Below the pieces are notes generated by a model that made no database searches, had not been told where the DNA came from, and saw only the letters and a list, made by a program, of their open reading frames with translations. The translations under genes and the position numbers were made by a program. This document shows positions 11,986 through 23,706 of a stretch of 43,190 nucleotides of DNA, piece by piece. The stretch comes from Ichthyophonus hoferi. Taxonomy: Eukaryota > Opisthokonta > Ichthyosporea > Ichthyophonida > Ichthyophonidae. The DNA is taken from assembly GCA_002751075.1 (NCBI GenBank), contig NAOQ01000190.1, positions 44,843-88,032 on the forward strand, written 5' to 3'. Every line of letters begins with the position of its first letter. Position 1 is the first letter of the stretch.

Positions 11986-13492
11986 TGTCTTTTATTTCAA
12001 TACCATTATGACTTTGTTTGGAAAATTCTACGTTCTATTCCTGTTAAGCAATTCCTCCCACTGTACTCTTGCCACATATAATATAATTAGTCGGCCTCCT
12101 AAGTCCCCTCACATACTTTGGTGAATTTAGACAGATTATTCCTAGCAAGGATTTTTATTTATATTGAACCTTTTCATTTCTACACAGTATATGAGATATT
12201 TTACAACTTGTAAATACCATTAACCATTAAAGAGACAGCACTGGTTCATTTTTCCTTGGAATAGTTCCAATGGCAAAATTATTTTTTCTAATTTAAACAA
12301 GACGACGCTTTAATTCGATTACCTACTGGCTACCTTATGAATATTCTTTCAAGAACTGTTGATTAATTATTATTTCCCCACATAATTTTTTTAAAAAGTG
12401 TTTATAGTGCCCATAAGGAGCCAATTTTTCAGTTAAAACGCAAGCTAGAGAGTTTCATTCTAAAGTAGAAAATCAACTAAAGAACAAAAGTTAAACTTAG
12501 GTGTTGACGTTCAATTGTGTTGGCTAAAATCCTTCTAATATGAAGTTTTAGAAATTTATGAACTTATTTATTCTTTCTAATTAAAATTGATGGGTGCAAT
12601 TCATATACCAACTTACTAATGCTACAATTAACCGTCTTATTGATACAGTTTGTTGGGGTGACATCATACATTATTGGATTTATTATTTACCCAAGTCACG
12701 TGCAAACTACGATTAGTATGCTACACTGTTAAACAATGGTTTATTTCATTTTTATACTACTCCAAAGCCACCGTTTAACGATAATATTGAACTAATAATA
12801 TATATTTACTCTTAAAAAAAAGTAAAATAACAACATCCTAATGTTTACAATAGTCGGATGCATGGGCTAGCTGTGAATAAAGTAATTGTAAGCAACGAGT
12901 TAACTATCTGTGAATGGTTGGTGCAATCTCAACCAATAGCAGGCTTCATATGTGCATTTTCCCGAATCTATTTAGTGTAAAACCAACAGTAAGTGTATTT
13001 AAGGAATCAGATTTTCTATTAACAAATAAAACTTTAATTTTGAATTATTTATTATTTACTAATAATTACCATCATAAATCACTTGGTACTATCACCATTT
13101 TATTGAGACCTATAAGTTAAAAACACGTCATCTGTTTGAGCCAAACGGATTATTGATTTTATCCCTTGCTCACCACATTTGTACTTGCTCACCATATTTG
13201 TTTGTTGATTTTATATTTTGCCAATATCTACTTAGGGTTGTACAACTATATTCAGGACAAGCCTTTGTTGGGAGTTGGGAAGTAATGCCATAATATCATA
13301 ATATTACTATCATATTTTCACAAAAACTTCAATAATTCTATTCTTTATACAACATTTCTAGTTTTAATAAACCACGTTTTATTGATGTCTTTCTCACATA
13401 ACCACTCCAATAACTAGGCTCACATGCAAAGGACAACAGAAGTTTTTTAATATATTGTGAATAAAAGAGACAATTAATACTTGAAATCAAAA
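11986..13492. other. intergenic stretch upstream of the J-protein gene
   Basis: No coding exon recognised. The last few hundred bases before 13493 should contain the promoter and 5' UTR of the DNAJB6-like gene, but no distinct TATA or initiator element stands out in this AT-rich background. Confidence 0.45.
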
Positions 13493-16400
13493 ATGGTAGA
13501 GGTAGACTACTATGAAGTCCTTGGTGTGGCAAGGGATGCAACCGAAGAACAGATCAAAAAAGCGTAAGTCCCCTCTTTCTGTGTTTTGTTTTTCATTTTT
13601 CATTTAAACTTTCCATTGGGTTGTCTTTTTTTGTTTGATCTAGAAGTGCTTTTTCCAGAAAATGATAATTGTTTGATTAGATACCATAGAAACGGAGTAG
13701 TGGATAAATGTACTTGTATTTATATATTATATCTATAAAAGCATTGTGTTTTCTTCTATTTTTGGCTTTAGGCAAATGCTTTTTTTTATGTAAATATTAG
13801 ACCCAAAATGGATTTAAGTTACTATTATAACAGTTACAAAAAAACGAATATTAACCAATAATTGTATAAAAGTTATCGCAGGCTGGCCCTACAATACCAC
13901 CCCGACAAGAACCCTGACAACAAAAAGGAGGCCGAGACAAAGTTTAAGGAGGTGGGGGAGGCATATGAAGTTTTGAGTGATGGTGAGTGTGAATGGGAGT
14001 GGTTGCTAGGGGCTTTGTTTCTATGTGATTGATGATTCCATTTATTGTTTTCTATTTATTTATATGCCTCCTGTGCTTTTGTTTTTTAATCTTTTTCTTT
14101 CTTTCTTTCTCTAATTAATATATTATACTCTTCAGCTCGTGCATTCTTTAATATTCTTTTCCACATCATTTTTGATTATTTTAGACTATATAATAAACAC
14201 AGAAACGTCAAATATACAGCTATGTGTGCACACACAGGGATATATACTACCATCATCTTGCACCACCCCTTCTATCATCTTTCTATCACCTCTCTCTCAC
14301 CCTACATTCTCACATAACTCCCGCGTTTTTCTCCAGCTGAAAAGCGGACTATCTTTGACCGTTATGGGTCCGAGGCCTTAAAGAATGGCGGAGGAGACGC
14401 TCATTCAGGTAAGTGATTGGCTGTTAATAACTAAAATATCTTTAGTATGTATTATCATGGGTATATTTAGAAGCACTCTTTCCTATGTTATAGTTGCTAT
14501 TTTTTTCATTCCTTGCATCACCTTCCTGTACGTATATCAAAAATAATATTGCAGCGTATGTATATTGTGATTTATTTACGTTATTTGTTTGATTTGGTGT
14601 GTGGTTGTTGATATGGTTGTAATATATGGTCAAAACCCGGATACAGGAATACTCATGACTTAACTAGTAATTAGTAATTGATGATTAGATATTTTGGATG
14701 GGACCTAATAGCATTGTTTGATACCTGTATGATATATATCATTGTATATATAGATTCATTGCGATAGAAATATTTACATTACAGTCATAATAATCATGAT
14801 CGTAATCTGTTATGGTAATGTATATATATAAAGATACCCGTTGCTAACCATGCTATCATCCTATACTCTATTGGTAGATGGAGGAGACAGTCCTTCCTTC
14901 CACTTTGTCTTCCATGATCCCTTTGATATCTTTGAGAGATTCTTCGAGGACATGCCCGGTGCATTTGGAATACATAGTCATGGTATGATGGAGTAGGGGG
15001 TAGGGTAGGATACATACATATCTATATACATACATATACATACGTCTACACGTGCACCTACACTCACACGCGCACATATTCACTTATATGTCTATGTCAT
15101 TAGACCTCTCTAATTTAATCATCTGAATAATCATTTTGGGTATTTTTTCCCCACCTATACACACCTTATATCACTTATAACCACATCGTTGCTATAAAAA
15201 GGCACTAATCATATAATAAATAATAACCTCTAGCATATATTAACCAACCACCAACCACTGTTAGCCCCTTTCCCTCTTTTACCTCATCTTCCTCTTTATG
15301 TTTTTATATATATGTGTGCCTGTTGATAGGTGAGTTTTTAACCGACCAATTGTCTAATAGGTTTTCGTACAAGAGGTGGTCGTGGGTTTGAGCATGCCAT
15401 GGGAGACCCCTTTTCAGCGTAAGTGTAATTAGTATTTTATCCAATGTGCTTTCTTTTCTCTTTTTTTTATTAACTTTTTTGGCTGTATGCATACCTAGAA
15501 CTGTATTGTTGACAATAAACAAATGCAACTCCATTAGTCATACTTATTCTATTAATGCTAGGAATTATTGCAAGTTTTTAATTATAATAGCTTTGCTAAT
15601 TATAGCTATCTTAAATATTCCTAATATACTAGAATAAAAAATGCATCATAAAAAGGATATAGTAATTACAATAGCTAACCACAAGTCACAATTTTAAAAT
15701 TAAACGACTACTAACCTTACATAACCATATCGTCTAATCACAGGTTTGACAGTCCATTCATTGGTGGATTTGGCGATTCCTCTGGCGGTCTGGGCCTAGG
15801 CCCTATGATGAGTGGGATGTTAGGGGGATTTGGTAGACCTAGAAGGCGCAGTCCCTTTGATAGTATGAGTCAGCATATGACTGCCTTTGGTGGTGACCCG
15901 TTTTTTAGCTCAGGCTTGGGTGGGAGTAGTATGAGCTCTTCATTTAGTAGTAGGTAAGTAGGTAGGTGGAGAGTGGTGTCGGGTATGGTATGGGTTGGAT
16001 GGATGGGTGGATGGGTGGATGAGTGTATGTATGTATGATATGTATATATATATATATATATATATGTATACATACATATACCATACCAGGTTAATCGTAT
16101 GTATGTATGAATAAATATATCATATATATATGGTATTAGTATACTTATCACCCGTACACAATACCAACATAAGGATATATTATACTTCGTAACATTAACA
16201 AACCAAGCTATACTAACCCAATGATTTTCATCTATTTTATTTATCTAATCGCAGCATGGGAGGGGGCCCTGGTGTAATGTCCAAGTCTGTAAGCACACAA
16301 ATGATTAATGGCCGCACCATAACAACCACCCGGGAGACAAGCAATGGGGTAGAGACAGTGAAAGTAACAGAGAATGGAGTGTTGACACGGCATGACGTCA

Positions 16401-17515
16401 ATGGGGTATCACAGCTAGCTGGTAGTATAGAGTCGGGCCGTAACCATCCCACCACTTCCTCTCGTGCCATTCATAGTGAGGCCTATACTAGTGGTGGCAC
16501 CAGGTCCGCTATAGACTGTAACCTCGATTCCACGGCTCCCTTACGTAATATGATTTTCCATTTGTAGTATTCTTTCTCTTTTATAGTATTATTTCCCTTA
16601 TATTAGCATTCTTTCCCCTATACAGTATTATTTTCCTGATAAAATATTGTTTTTCTTGTGTAATATTTCTTCTGGTTTATAAACAGGTTGGCTATGCGTA
16701 GTTACCGGTGTTAAACTGTTTTTAATATCGTTTAATCATTGGGCATTAATTTATATTTTATATTATATTGGCAATCAATGATCACTTCAGAGGTTGAGTA
16801 CTAGGTAGATACTTTTAAACGATTATATTGAATATCAATCGGTCCTCCACTGTCAGAGTATTTACACCTACACGTGTATATACATATACATATATATACC
16901 TAAACATACACATACATATATTTACTCCATTCCCCCTCTATATCTCTAGGTGGTGGTACTAGATATAAAACTACTTCCTCCACCAGCCAAAGGAGAGATT
17001 CACCACCACAAGCCACCAGCCAACCACACTCGAATGTATATGGGCTACAACAACAGCAACAACAACAACAACAACAACAATCATATTCTTTTAGAGGTCA
17101 GGCCTATTCATCTCAACCACAGGCAGGACTCTCCTCCACTCAACCACAAACCACAACCAGACAACAGCAGTCATCGTACATGAATGCAGAGCATAGACAA
17201 AGTGCCCATACTAATATGCCATCAAGCCACCAACAACAGACCTATTCAGCCAGACAGTACACCGAGTCAACACAGCCACCTATATATGACACCAATAATA
17301 CAAGATACACTATGCAACAACAACAACGAAGTTCCCTTCCGAACCGACCTACAGGTGCACAACATCAACCGCGACCATATAACGATAATCTAGGCGAACC
17401 ACAGCCTTATACGTTTAGCCCCTCCCCACGTGCCCACCCTTACTATGTACCTAGCAATCATCATTCAGCAAGCTCATGTTATAACCAAAAGTCAGGTTCA
17501 CGCCCCCCTCGCTAA
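13493..17515 (+). CDS. DNAJB6/DNAJB2-type J-domain co-chaperone with polyQ tail
   Basis: Eight coding exons: 13493-13563, 13873-13982, 14337-14408, 14878-14982, 15361-15418, 15744-15953, 16255-about 16475 and 16950-17515. They sum to 1413 nt, or 470 residues. The J domain is complete ([20 protein letters not shown], then [14 protein letters not shown], with HPD at 33-35), followed by a Gly/Phe-rich region, a short Ser-rich run, and a C-terminal domain around [12 protein letters not shown] and [15 protein letters not shown] that marks the DNAJB6/B2/B7/B8 class. These proteins stimulate HSP70 and hold aggregation-prone, especially polyglutamine, clients. A Gln/Ser/Thr/Pro-rich tail of about 190 residues follows, including 11 consecutive Gln; human DNAJB6 (241 or 326 residues) lacks this. 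The exon 7 donor is ambiguous: 16475 (CATA|GTGAGG) and 16493 (AGTG|GTGGCA) are both in phase. Exon 2 has two in-frame acceptors 9 nt apart; the upstream one restores YRR of helix II. Confidence 0.9.
16043..16065. repeat. (TA)n microsatellite in J-protein intron 6
   Basis: Run of TA units flanked by TGTA/CATA repeats and preceded by a GGAT/GGGT-rich stretch just after the exon 6 donor. Confidence 0.85.
16566..16670. repeat. 20-bp tandem repeat in J-protein intron 7
   Basis: About five degenerate units resembling TAGTATTATTTCCCTTATAT follow each other directly after the in-frame stop codon at 16565-16567, which would end an unspliced isoform. Confidence 0.7.
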
Positions 17516-17703
17516 GGGCCACTCAAAAATACAGCTTTCGTTCATCTGCCTGCTAGTGCGTTTTGTAATTTTTCATTAATTTCTAGTATTCTCTTATAGG
17601 TTATGTATTTGTTGTATCATTAATTTAAGTCTAGTCTTCCAATTGGCCGCGCTAGTGTAAGTATAACTAAATATGTGTATTGGGAGAGACTTACACGTAT
17701 AAT

Positions 17704-17713
17704 AATAAATAAA
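17704..17713 (+). promoter_or_regulatory. polyadenylation signal of the J-protein gene
   Basis: Two overlapping AATAAA hexamers about 190 nt after the stop codon. Another AATAAA lies near 17741. Confidence 0.6.
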
Positions 17714-18392
17714 GGTCAATATACCGTGCAGATTAAAATTAAATAAAATAGGCCTGATTTATCCATTGGTGGATTAATAGATGGCGTGGTGCATTATAGT
17801 TCAAAAAACTAATGACCATTAACCCGATTGCTGTTACGGATTCGTTTATAACGTACTCAACCGAGGGTTCTTATTTAGGGATTAATACCTTTCATATTTT
17901 AGCATAGCATATCCGTGATTCCCAACCAATTATCATAGGCAATAAAATGCATGCATATCCAATTACTTGCGACATAAAATTCTGGTGCCTCATTGGTAGT
18001 TATATATACGGTTCTTCACCAATACTTTAATAACTACACCACAAATAAATTAATTGCAGCGAATAGAAAGATTTTTAGCAGTTGAAGCAATCAGTAATGA
18101 GAAAGTTCATAAAAAGGCTATGATTGAAACAAACAACACTGCGTAGTGGGGGAATAGAAAGGTGAGGTGTAGGTGTCCTAACAGATAGTATAATATATCT
18201 AAAACCAGTCTCATGATAGCTATTTTTTTTTTACGGTTCAACCATTCCATGCATCATATCATACATACATTACATATCCTATCTACCGTATATTATAGTA
18301 TACTAGGGTCATCAAATATGGCTCCTAGTGGTCGGTAGTGATGCGATGGTAATCTTACCATGTCTTGTTGGCTGCCCATCTACATGAGTGTA

Positions 18393-18398
18393 TTTATT
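18393..18398 (-). promoter_or_regulatory. candidate polyadenylation signal of the RANBP3-like gene
   Basis: TTTATT on the plus strand reads AATAAA on the minus strand, about 170 nt past the stop codon. In AT-rich DNA this hexamer is common, so confidence is moderate. Confidence 0.45.
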
Positions 18399-18564
18399 AA
18401 GGAAGTCATGTTTGTTAACATTACACGTATGTTTCTCAAATGAGCTCAATGTATGTCTAAATAGTTAGCCAATTAGAGCATCAACAAGAGAGACATAAAA
18501 TACAATAAACGTGATATTAATAACCACAGATTAATTATTATTTCTCCTGCAAGTGGTTACAGTC

Positions 18565-20471
18565 TCAAGCCTTGTCAGTCGTAGGTTCAGGTGCAATACT
18601 TGATGGGTCGCTATCTGATTTGTCAGATGTCACGCCTGTTGCCGTGTGAGTCTGTTCCGTGCTTGTAGTATACTGGCTTGAAGCTGCGATATTACGATAG
18701 TAAATATACATATATATAGGCTTGGATGGTATGGAAAAATAGCATAACTACAACACTGAGCAAACAACCCCTTATCCTCCCATCCCTCTCTCCCCACTTA
18801 CCAGCATGAATCTTTACACGTGTACTAATCAACTCTAGCATGGCGTCAGCATCCGTAGCACTGGTCTGAAGTTATGATTGGTTGGTTAATTCGCACTCTT
18901 TTAATATGAACTAATGATATGAAAGTAAATACAAAGTACTTAGAACATATCTACACATGTGAGTTGTAATCAATACCCATATATAAACAAATATGCATAC
19001 ATAGAAACGAACATACATAAGCATATACACAAATATATAACCATACCGTAATAAGATAGGTGTTCATAGCAGGTTTGCCTTCCTCATCTGTCTCTACTGC
19101 TACAAATCGTAGCCTCTTTTCATTGACCTTCTCTATAGACATACCATCCCAGATGCGAACATTCAGGAGAAGCCGTTTAGACCCCGTACTCCACATTACT
19201 ATGGTAGAGATTATAGGTTAGAGTATGTGTTATATTACTATGGTAGTGGTTACAGGTTGGTATATATGTATGTTTATATATATAAATATCACACTATCCT
19301 TACGTAATCTAGGTTTCCTAGACCCAGTGGCATCGGCCCCTGTTGATTCATTTAGCTTCAACATGCCTTCACCTCGACTCTTCCAATTGCGATTGGCTAA
19401 ATCCAGATGGTAGAGTTTAGCACGGCACTGTAATAGACCCCTACAGTGATTAATTCCTTGAATTTCACCCATTTACAAGTAATTTAAAAGTCAATTGCCT
19501 GATACAATTGTATAATAAGACTTAAAATCGTCCCCGTTGTGCAGGATACCCAATATATAATTGCAATTATATTAAAATACTATGTGGTAAGATGTTGCTG
19601 ATGCCATTACATCCAATAGATATATTAATACTAGTGGTGCACAACAATATATATATGTATGTGTGTGTACGTATATGTGTCTACAACAAAATTATGACGA
19701 TGGATATAGAGGTGGATATTAGTGTCAAGGTGTCAGTTCTAGTGAACCACGAAACACATACATTACACACATATATACATATACATATACATCCAATTAT
19801 ATCCATGCACACGCCCTTAAGTCTATGATCCAGAACCAATCAGTGCAACTCAATATAAAATTACAAGCAAATGAAGAAATGATACGATACAGACACACTC
19901 ACATGTGCCACAGACTTCTCCCCTTCCTCTCCCGTCTCATATTCGTAGTTATCAGGGAATGCCATTTCGGTACCAGAGAGCGCCGCAGTGTCTTTCTCAT
20001 TGGAGTTCTCCTCAGTCACTGTCTCCTTCTCGCTCTCCTTATCTTTAGACTGCGCGCTATGATATATGGGTGCATTTGTATGTGTGCATGAACGGGTGAG
20101 TATAAGTGTGTATGTGTACTTTTGGAATCCATAGTTCAAGATTGGGTATTCTATTCTATTAATAGAACCTCCTATCGTATAGGCTTATAATATATGATAG
20201 AGGAAACTATAGTGACGATTGACAAATCGGAATCACACAAGTCAAAGTAAAGTTTCCAACAAAATAAAACTATTGGATAGTGAGAATGAGATAAATTGCA
20301 AATATACACAAGAGAGATAATATCAAAAGAAACCTTACATATACCTGCTCACATATAAATACAAGTATATTATCACCCTATCAGTACCTACATATGTTAC
20401 TAATCAAAAGATGCAACTATATTCTTTCACCTCTCATGATTGTGTTCGTAAGCAGAAATGATTCTATAATA

Positions 20472-20519
<48 letters not shown>

Positions 20520-23500
20520 ATTTTATAAATAACTATCTATACCTTGAAAATGTACTAAGACCACCAAATCCAGAGAATCCGGTTGACGTAACCCCAACCT
20601 TAAGGGCGGCATTGGTGAAATAACTGGTGCCCTAGTAACCAATAAATGAGGAGGGTTAGGGAGAAAATACAGTGAGTATTGGTAAAATGGATGGTGCCCT
20701 AGCGGCCAATAGATGGGGGTTGGAGAGATAATGCAGTATGTATTGGTAAAATAGGTGATGTCATAATGACCAATAAAAGAAGGTTAGAGAGACAATACTG
20801 TATATGGATAATAGGTGGTGCCCTAATGACCAATAGATGAGAGTTAGAGAGACAATATAAGGATATGTTAAAACCATTTCCATATGCAGAGTGGACCGAT
20901 AGCTATCCAATAGAATGTGGAATAATTGTACGACATCTTTAACAACAGCAGGTATACACGTGGCCTTACTAAATTAGGAATATACCTACATACCTACATA
21001 CATAAATACATAAATACATAAATACATACACATATCAAATATCAATTTACCCCAGTCTTAAGCCCGCCAGCACCTAAGCCAAACCCACTAGTAGTGGAGG
21101 TTCCAGTAAAGCTTCCAAATCCAAGGCCTTTATTGGCTCCCCCAAATCCACCGAATAGACTGGCGGCTAAAATAGCCATATATGGGAGAGAAGAGAAAGA
21201 AAAATCGGTAAATGTAAGTAGAGCCCCTTCAAATCTTGGCATAGCGCTATAGGTGCTGACGTCCAATAAGATGGCCCAATAAAAAATAAGAGTAAAAATA
21301 GTAACCAACGAGTATACACCATACCGTTCATGTGTTGTGTGCTTTTATAGATAAGCAAGGGATTGTATAAAAGTGCATGACAATATGATAATAGAAGAGT
21401 ATATATGATAGTAAAGCCCACCAAACATGCATCTAATACCCACCTAGAGGCTGTGCTGGTTCAGTCTCTGCCTTTTTCTCCTCTACTTTAACCTCTTCTG
21501 CTACCTTTTCCTCTTCCTTCTTGTCCTTTTGCACCCATTATATTATCAGTATTGTCAATTATAGCCCAATATCTTATTGGTACCGTTAATTATAATATAT
21601 CATCTTATTGGTCTCTTTAATTAAAGCCCATTATCTTATTGGCCTCATTAATTATACAGATTACACAATATTTACAAGTAAAGAATGGTTATATATTTGT
21701 ACATCCTCAAACGATGAGATTCAATTGGATAAATCATAGTAACTTAGGTAAGATTTGTACACGTGAACTGCTCCTTCCTGAGCCAATGATAGCCCAGCGA
21801 CGTCATCCAAATACTAAAACCTTATAACATATACATTATTTCACTGAAAGGTGTAGCGCGTGTAAAAGACTGATAATTATCAAATCATATCACATACACC
21901 ATGCCCCTGCATGATACATGTCGACTCTCATCCTATAATGAATATTGAGGGCTAAAAATAATTATAATCAAATAAAGTGATACTCAAGTACTAATTTACA
22001 ATACCTAATCATCGCACTCCCCTTCTATCTCTGCTTACAAAAAGACCAATACAATTAAAGAGGTCCTGGGCAACTGTGATATACAGCCAAATGCATTTGA
22101 ATGGCCATTCAGATTCAGCTGATACACCTCACACTATTTCCCTCTGGAAGCCTGATTCTACATCAATAATAACAGAGGGCACGAGGCTTGAGAAAACTGC
22201 AGCCTCTAAATTATAAACTATAACCTATTCCATAATACATACTTCACCCTCTTCAGCTTTCTGTCGTTTGGTCTCCTTCTCTTCGCTACCATCACTCTCT
22301 TCAGCTGTTCTTTTACTTCCACCTGCAACACACATAGTCACATACATTATTATCAGGCGGAGGTGGGGGTGGTATAGGTATTGGTATAGATAGAAAGGAG
22401 GAGGAAAAAAAGAAAAAGAAAAAAAAGAAAAAAAAAAGGAGTAGTAATCAACACATAGCATATAGCATAATTGCTATACCTTCAGTCCTTGGTACTGTAG
22501 TCTCCTGTGTGGTCGTACAGGTAGTGACGGGGTCTTTCTCCTCCACTTCAGCTGGCATACCAGCGTCCTGTAGGGAAATGTTAGACAGCTAATACCATAG
22601 GGTAGGCGGAAAGATAAAACGGTGATGAATGAGTAATAATTGCTATACATGGATAGGTATGTAGTGGATGGTGAAAAGAAAGAGAAAGAAAGTAAATGTG
22701 GTTATAAACGTATATTTAAGGGTGATTTTGCATTAGGCAAATATGAAAAATTAATAATAGGAGATGGATGGGTGTGTTTGGAAAAGTGGGGGGAAAAAAA
22801 AAAGAAAGAAGATAGGAGAAACCGCTATATCTGATATATGGGTAGTGGGGAAATAACATCATTAAGATATAGAAGGCCAATGAAGAAAGCCAAATACAAG
22901 ATAGTAAAACAATATATGTAGAAATAAGATGCTAAAAATACTCGCAGGAAATTGGGATCCTGAGTTATAATAGGGGAAATTAAATATGACTTCAACCTAG
23001 AATAAATAATGACTGTCCAAGAAATAAAGAAGAAAATATTTATAGTAAAAGAGGAATGATAGCAATAAAGGTAAGATACAAAAGACAATCAAACATACAA
23101 GGTATGGAGGTGAGAGAAGAGAGTCAGGAGAGAGAACATAATGGTAACAATAAAAAGAGATGAAAATATAAGAGTATAGAAATATCCAAAAAGAAAAAGA
23201 AAAAAAAAGAAAGGGATGAACAAAAAAAAATTGAAACAAAGAGTTAACCATAAAATACACTTATATACTCATAGGAATGTGCGTATGTATACACGTATAT
23301 GAAAGAATGTATACACCGAGAGAAAAACAAAATAATACAAATGAATGCGGGCAAGAGGTGAAAACATGCATGTTCCATAATAGGTCACTGGGTGACCTAA
23401 AACGGCATGGATTATGCGATTGTGCGCGCTATCACGTAGAAAAAGTCCGAAATGACTATACCAGGGCAGTTTGAAAGACAGACCTACAAACCATTAAAAA

Positions 23501-23706
23501 AACAAATGCATACCATTGGGACGATGGTTTCCACCGCTTGGGGTACTTCGGTTGTGTCTGAAAAAAGCAGCAAGGGATTAGAACACAACACAATGGAAGA
23601 GTTAATGGTAGTGGTAGTGAACATAAAACACAACATACTAAAATACAAGTATATTTTTTGAAAAAGCAAAATAATGCCGCATTAATATGAACCTACCGCC
23701 GGCCAT
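18565..23706 (-). CDS. RANBP3-like Ran-binding protein with FG motifs
   Basis: Twelve coding exons on the minus strand: 23697-23706, 23514-23557, 22480-22567, 22243-22322, 21444-21525, 21051-21166, 20543-20631, 19903-20056, 19304-19427, 19047-19198, 18802-18865 and 18565-18683. All phases agree and give 373 residues. Features in order: an acidic N-terminus; a bipartite nuclear localisation signal near 50-70 (KRTAEESD and KETKRQK); a Glu/Lys-rich stretch; FG-type repeats around 102-165 (SLFGGFGG, GLGFGSF, SGFGLG, GFSGFGG); a Ran-binding domain near 210-335 (CRAKLYHLDLANRNWKSRGE, GMLKLNE, RLLLNVRIWDGMSIEKVNEK, NTYLIT); and a Ser/Thr/Asp tail. RANBP3 binds Ran-GTP and assists CRM1-dependent nuclear export; the FG motifs would contact transport factors or pores. 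The Ran-binding domain matches RANBP3 better than NUP50 or RANBP1. At 373 residues it is shorter than human RANBP3. The first coding exon encodes only MAG plus one base and is the least certain part. Confidence 0.87.
19195..19271. repeat. 39-bp tandem duplication spanning a RANBP3-like splice acceptor
   Basis: ATTACTATGGTAG starts at 19195 and again at 19234, and the similarity continues through each unit (TTATAGGTT against TTACAGGTT). The first copy begins with the last four coding bases of the exon at 19047-19198, so the minus-strand acceptor CCATAG|TAAT is present twice. Confidence 0.8.
20480..20520. repeat. (TA)n(TG)n microsatellite
   Basis: Long TA run followed by TG units, in the intron just downstream (minus sense) of exon 20543-20631. 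Confidence 0.95.
20611..20867. repeat. 62-67-bp minisatellite, four copies, overlapping exon 20543-20631
   Basis: Copies start at 20611, 20678, 20742 and about 20804. Each has ATTGGTNAAATNN (the last is decayed), a GGTGCCCTA-like core, a CCAATA word, and a GGTTAGAGAGANAATAC-like tail. The first 21 bases of copy one are coding sequence, so the unit contains the exon edge and the minus-strand acceptor CTAG|GGCACC. Confidence 0.85.
21534..21656. repeat. 30-36-bp tandem repeat next to a RANBP3-like acceptor
   Basis: About four degenerate units combining CCCA(A/T)TAT, CTTATTGG and TTAATTATA, starting only 9 bp from the exon at 21444-21525. The acceptor there (minus strand GCAAAAG) lacks a pyrimidine tract. 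Confidence 0.65.
22399..22441. repeat. polypurine run
   Basis: Almost pure A/G stretch on the plus strand (polypyrimidine on the coding minus strand) inside an intron of the RANBP3-like gene. Confidence 0.7.

Larger units (their letters stand above)
17516..18564. other. tail-to-tail intergenic region
   Basis: Holds the 3' UTRs of the plus-strand J-protein gene and the minus-strand RANBP3-like gene, which converge here. Polyadenylation signals are present for each. Nothing else recognised. Confidence 0.6.

Noticed and set aside
22997-23260. Hydrophobic minus-strand open frames of about 87 codons
   Set aside because: They arise from polypyrimidine sequence on the minus strand inside a RANBP3-like intron and show no domain.
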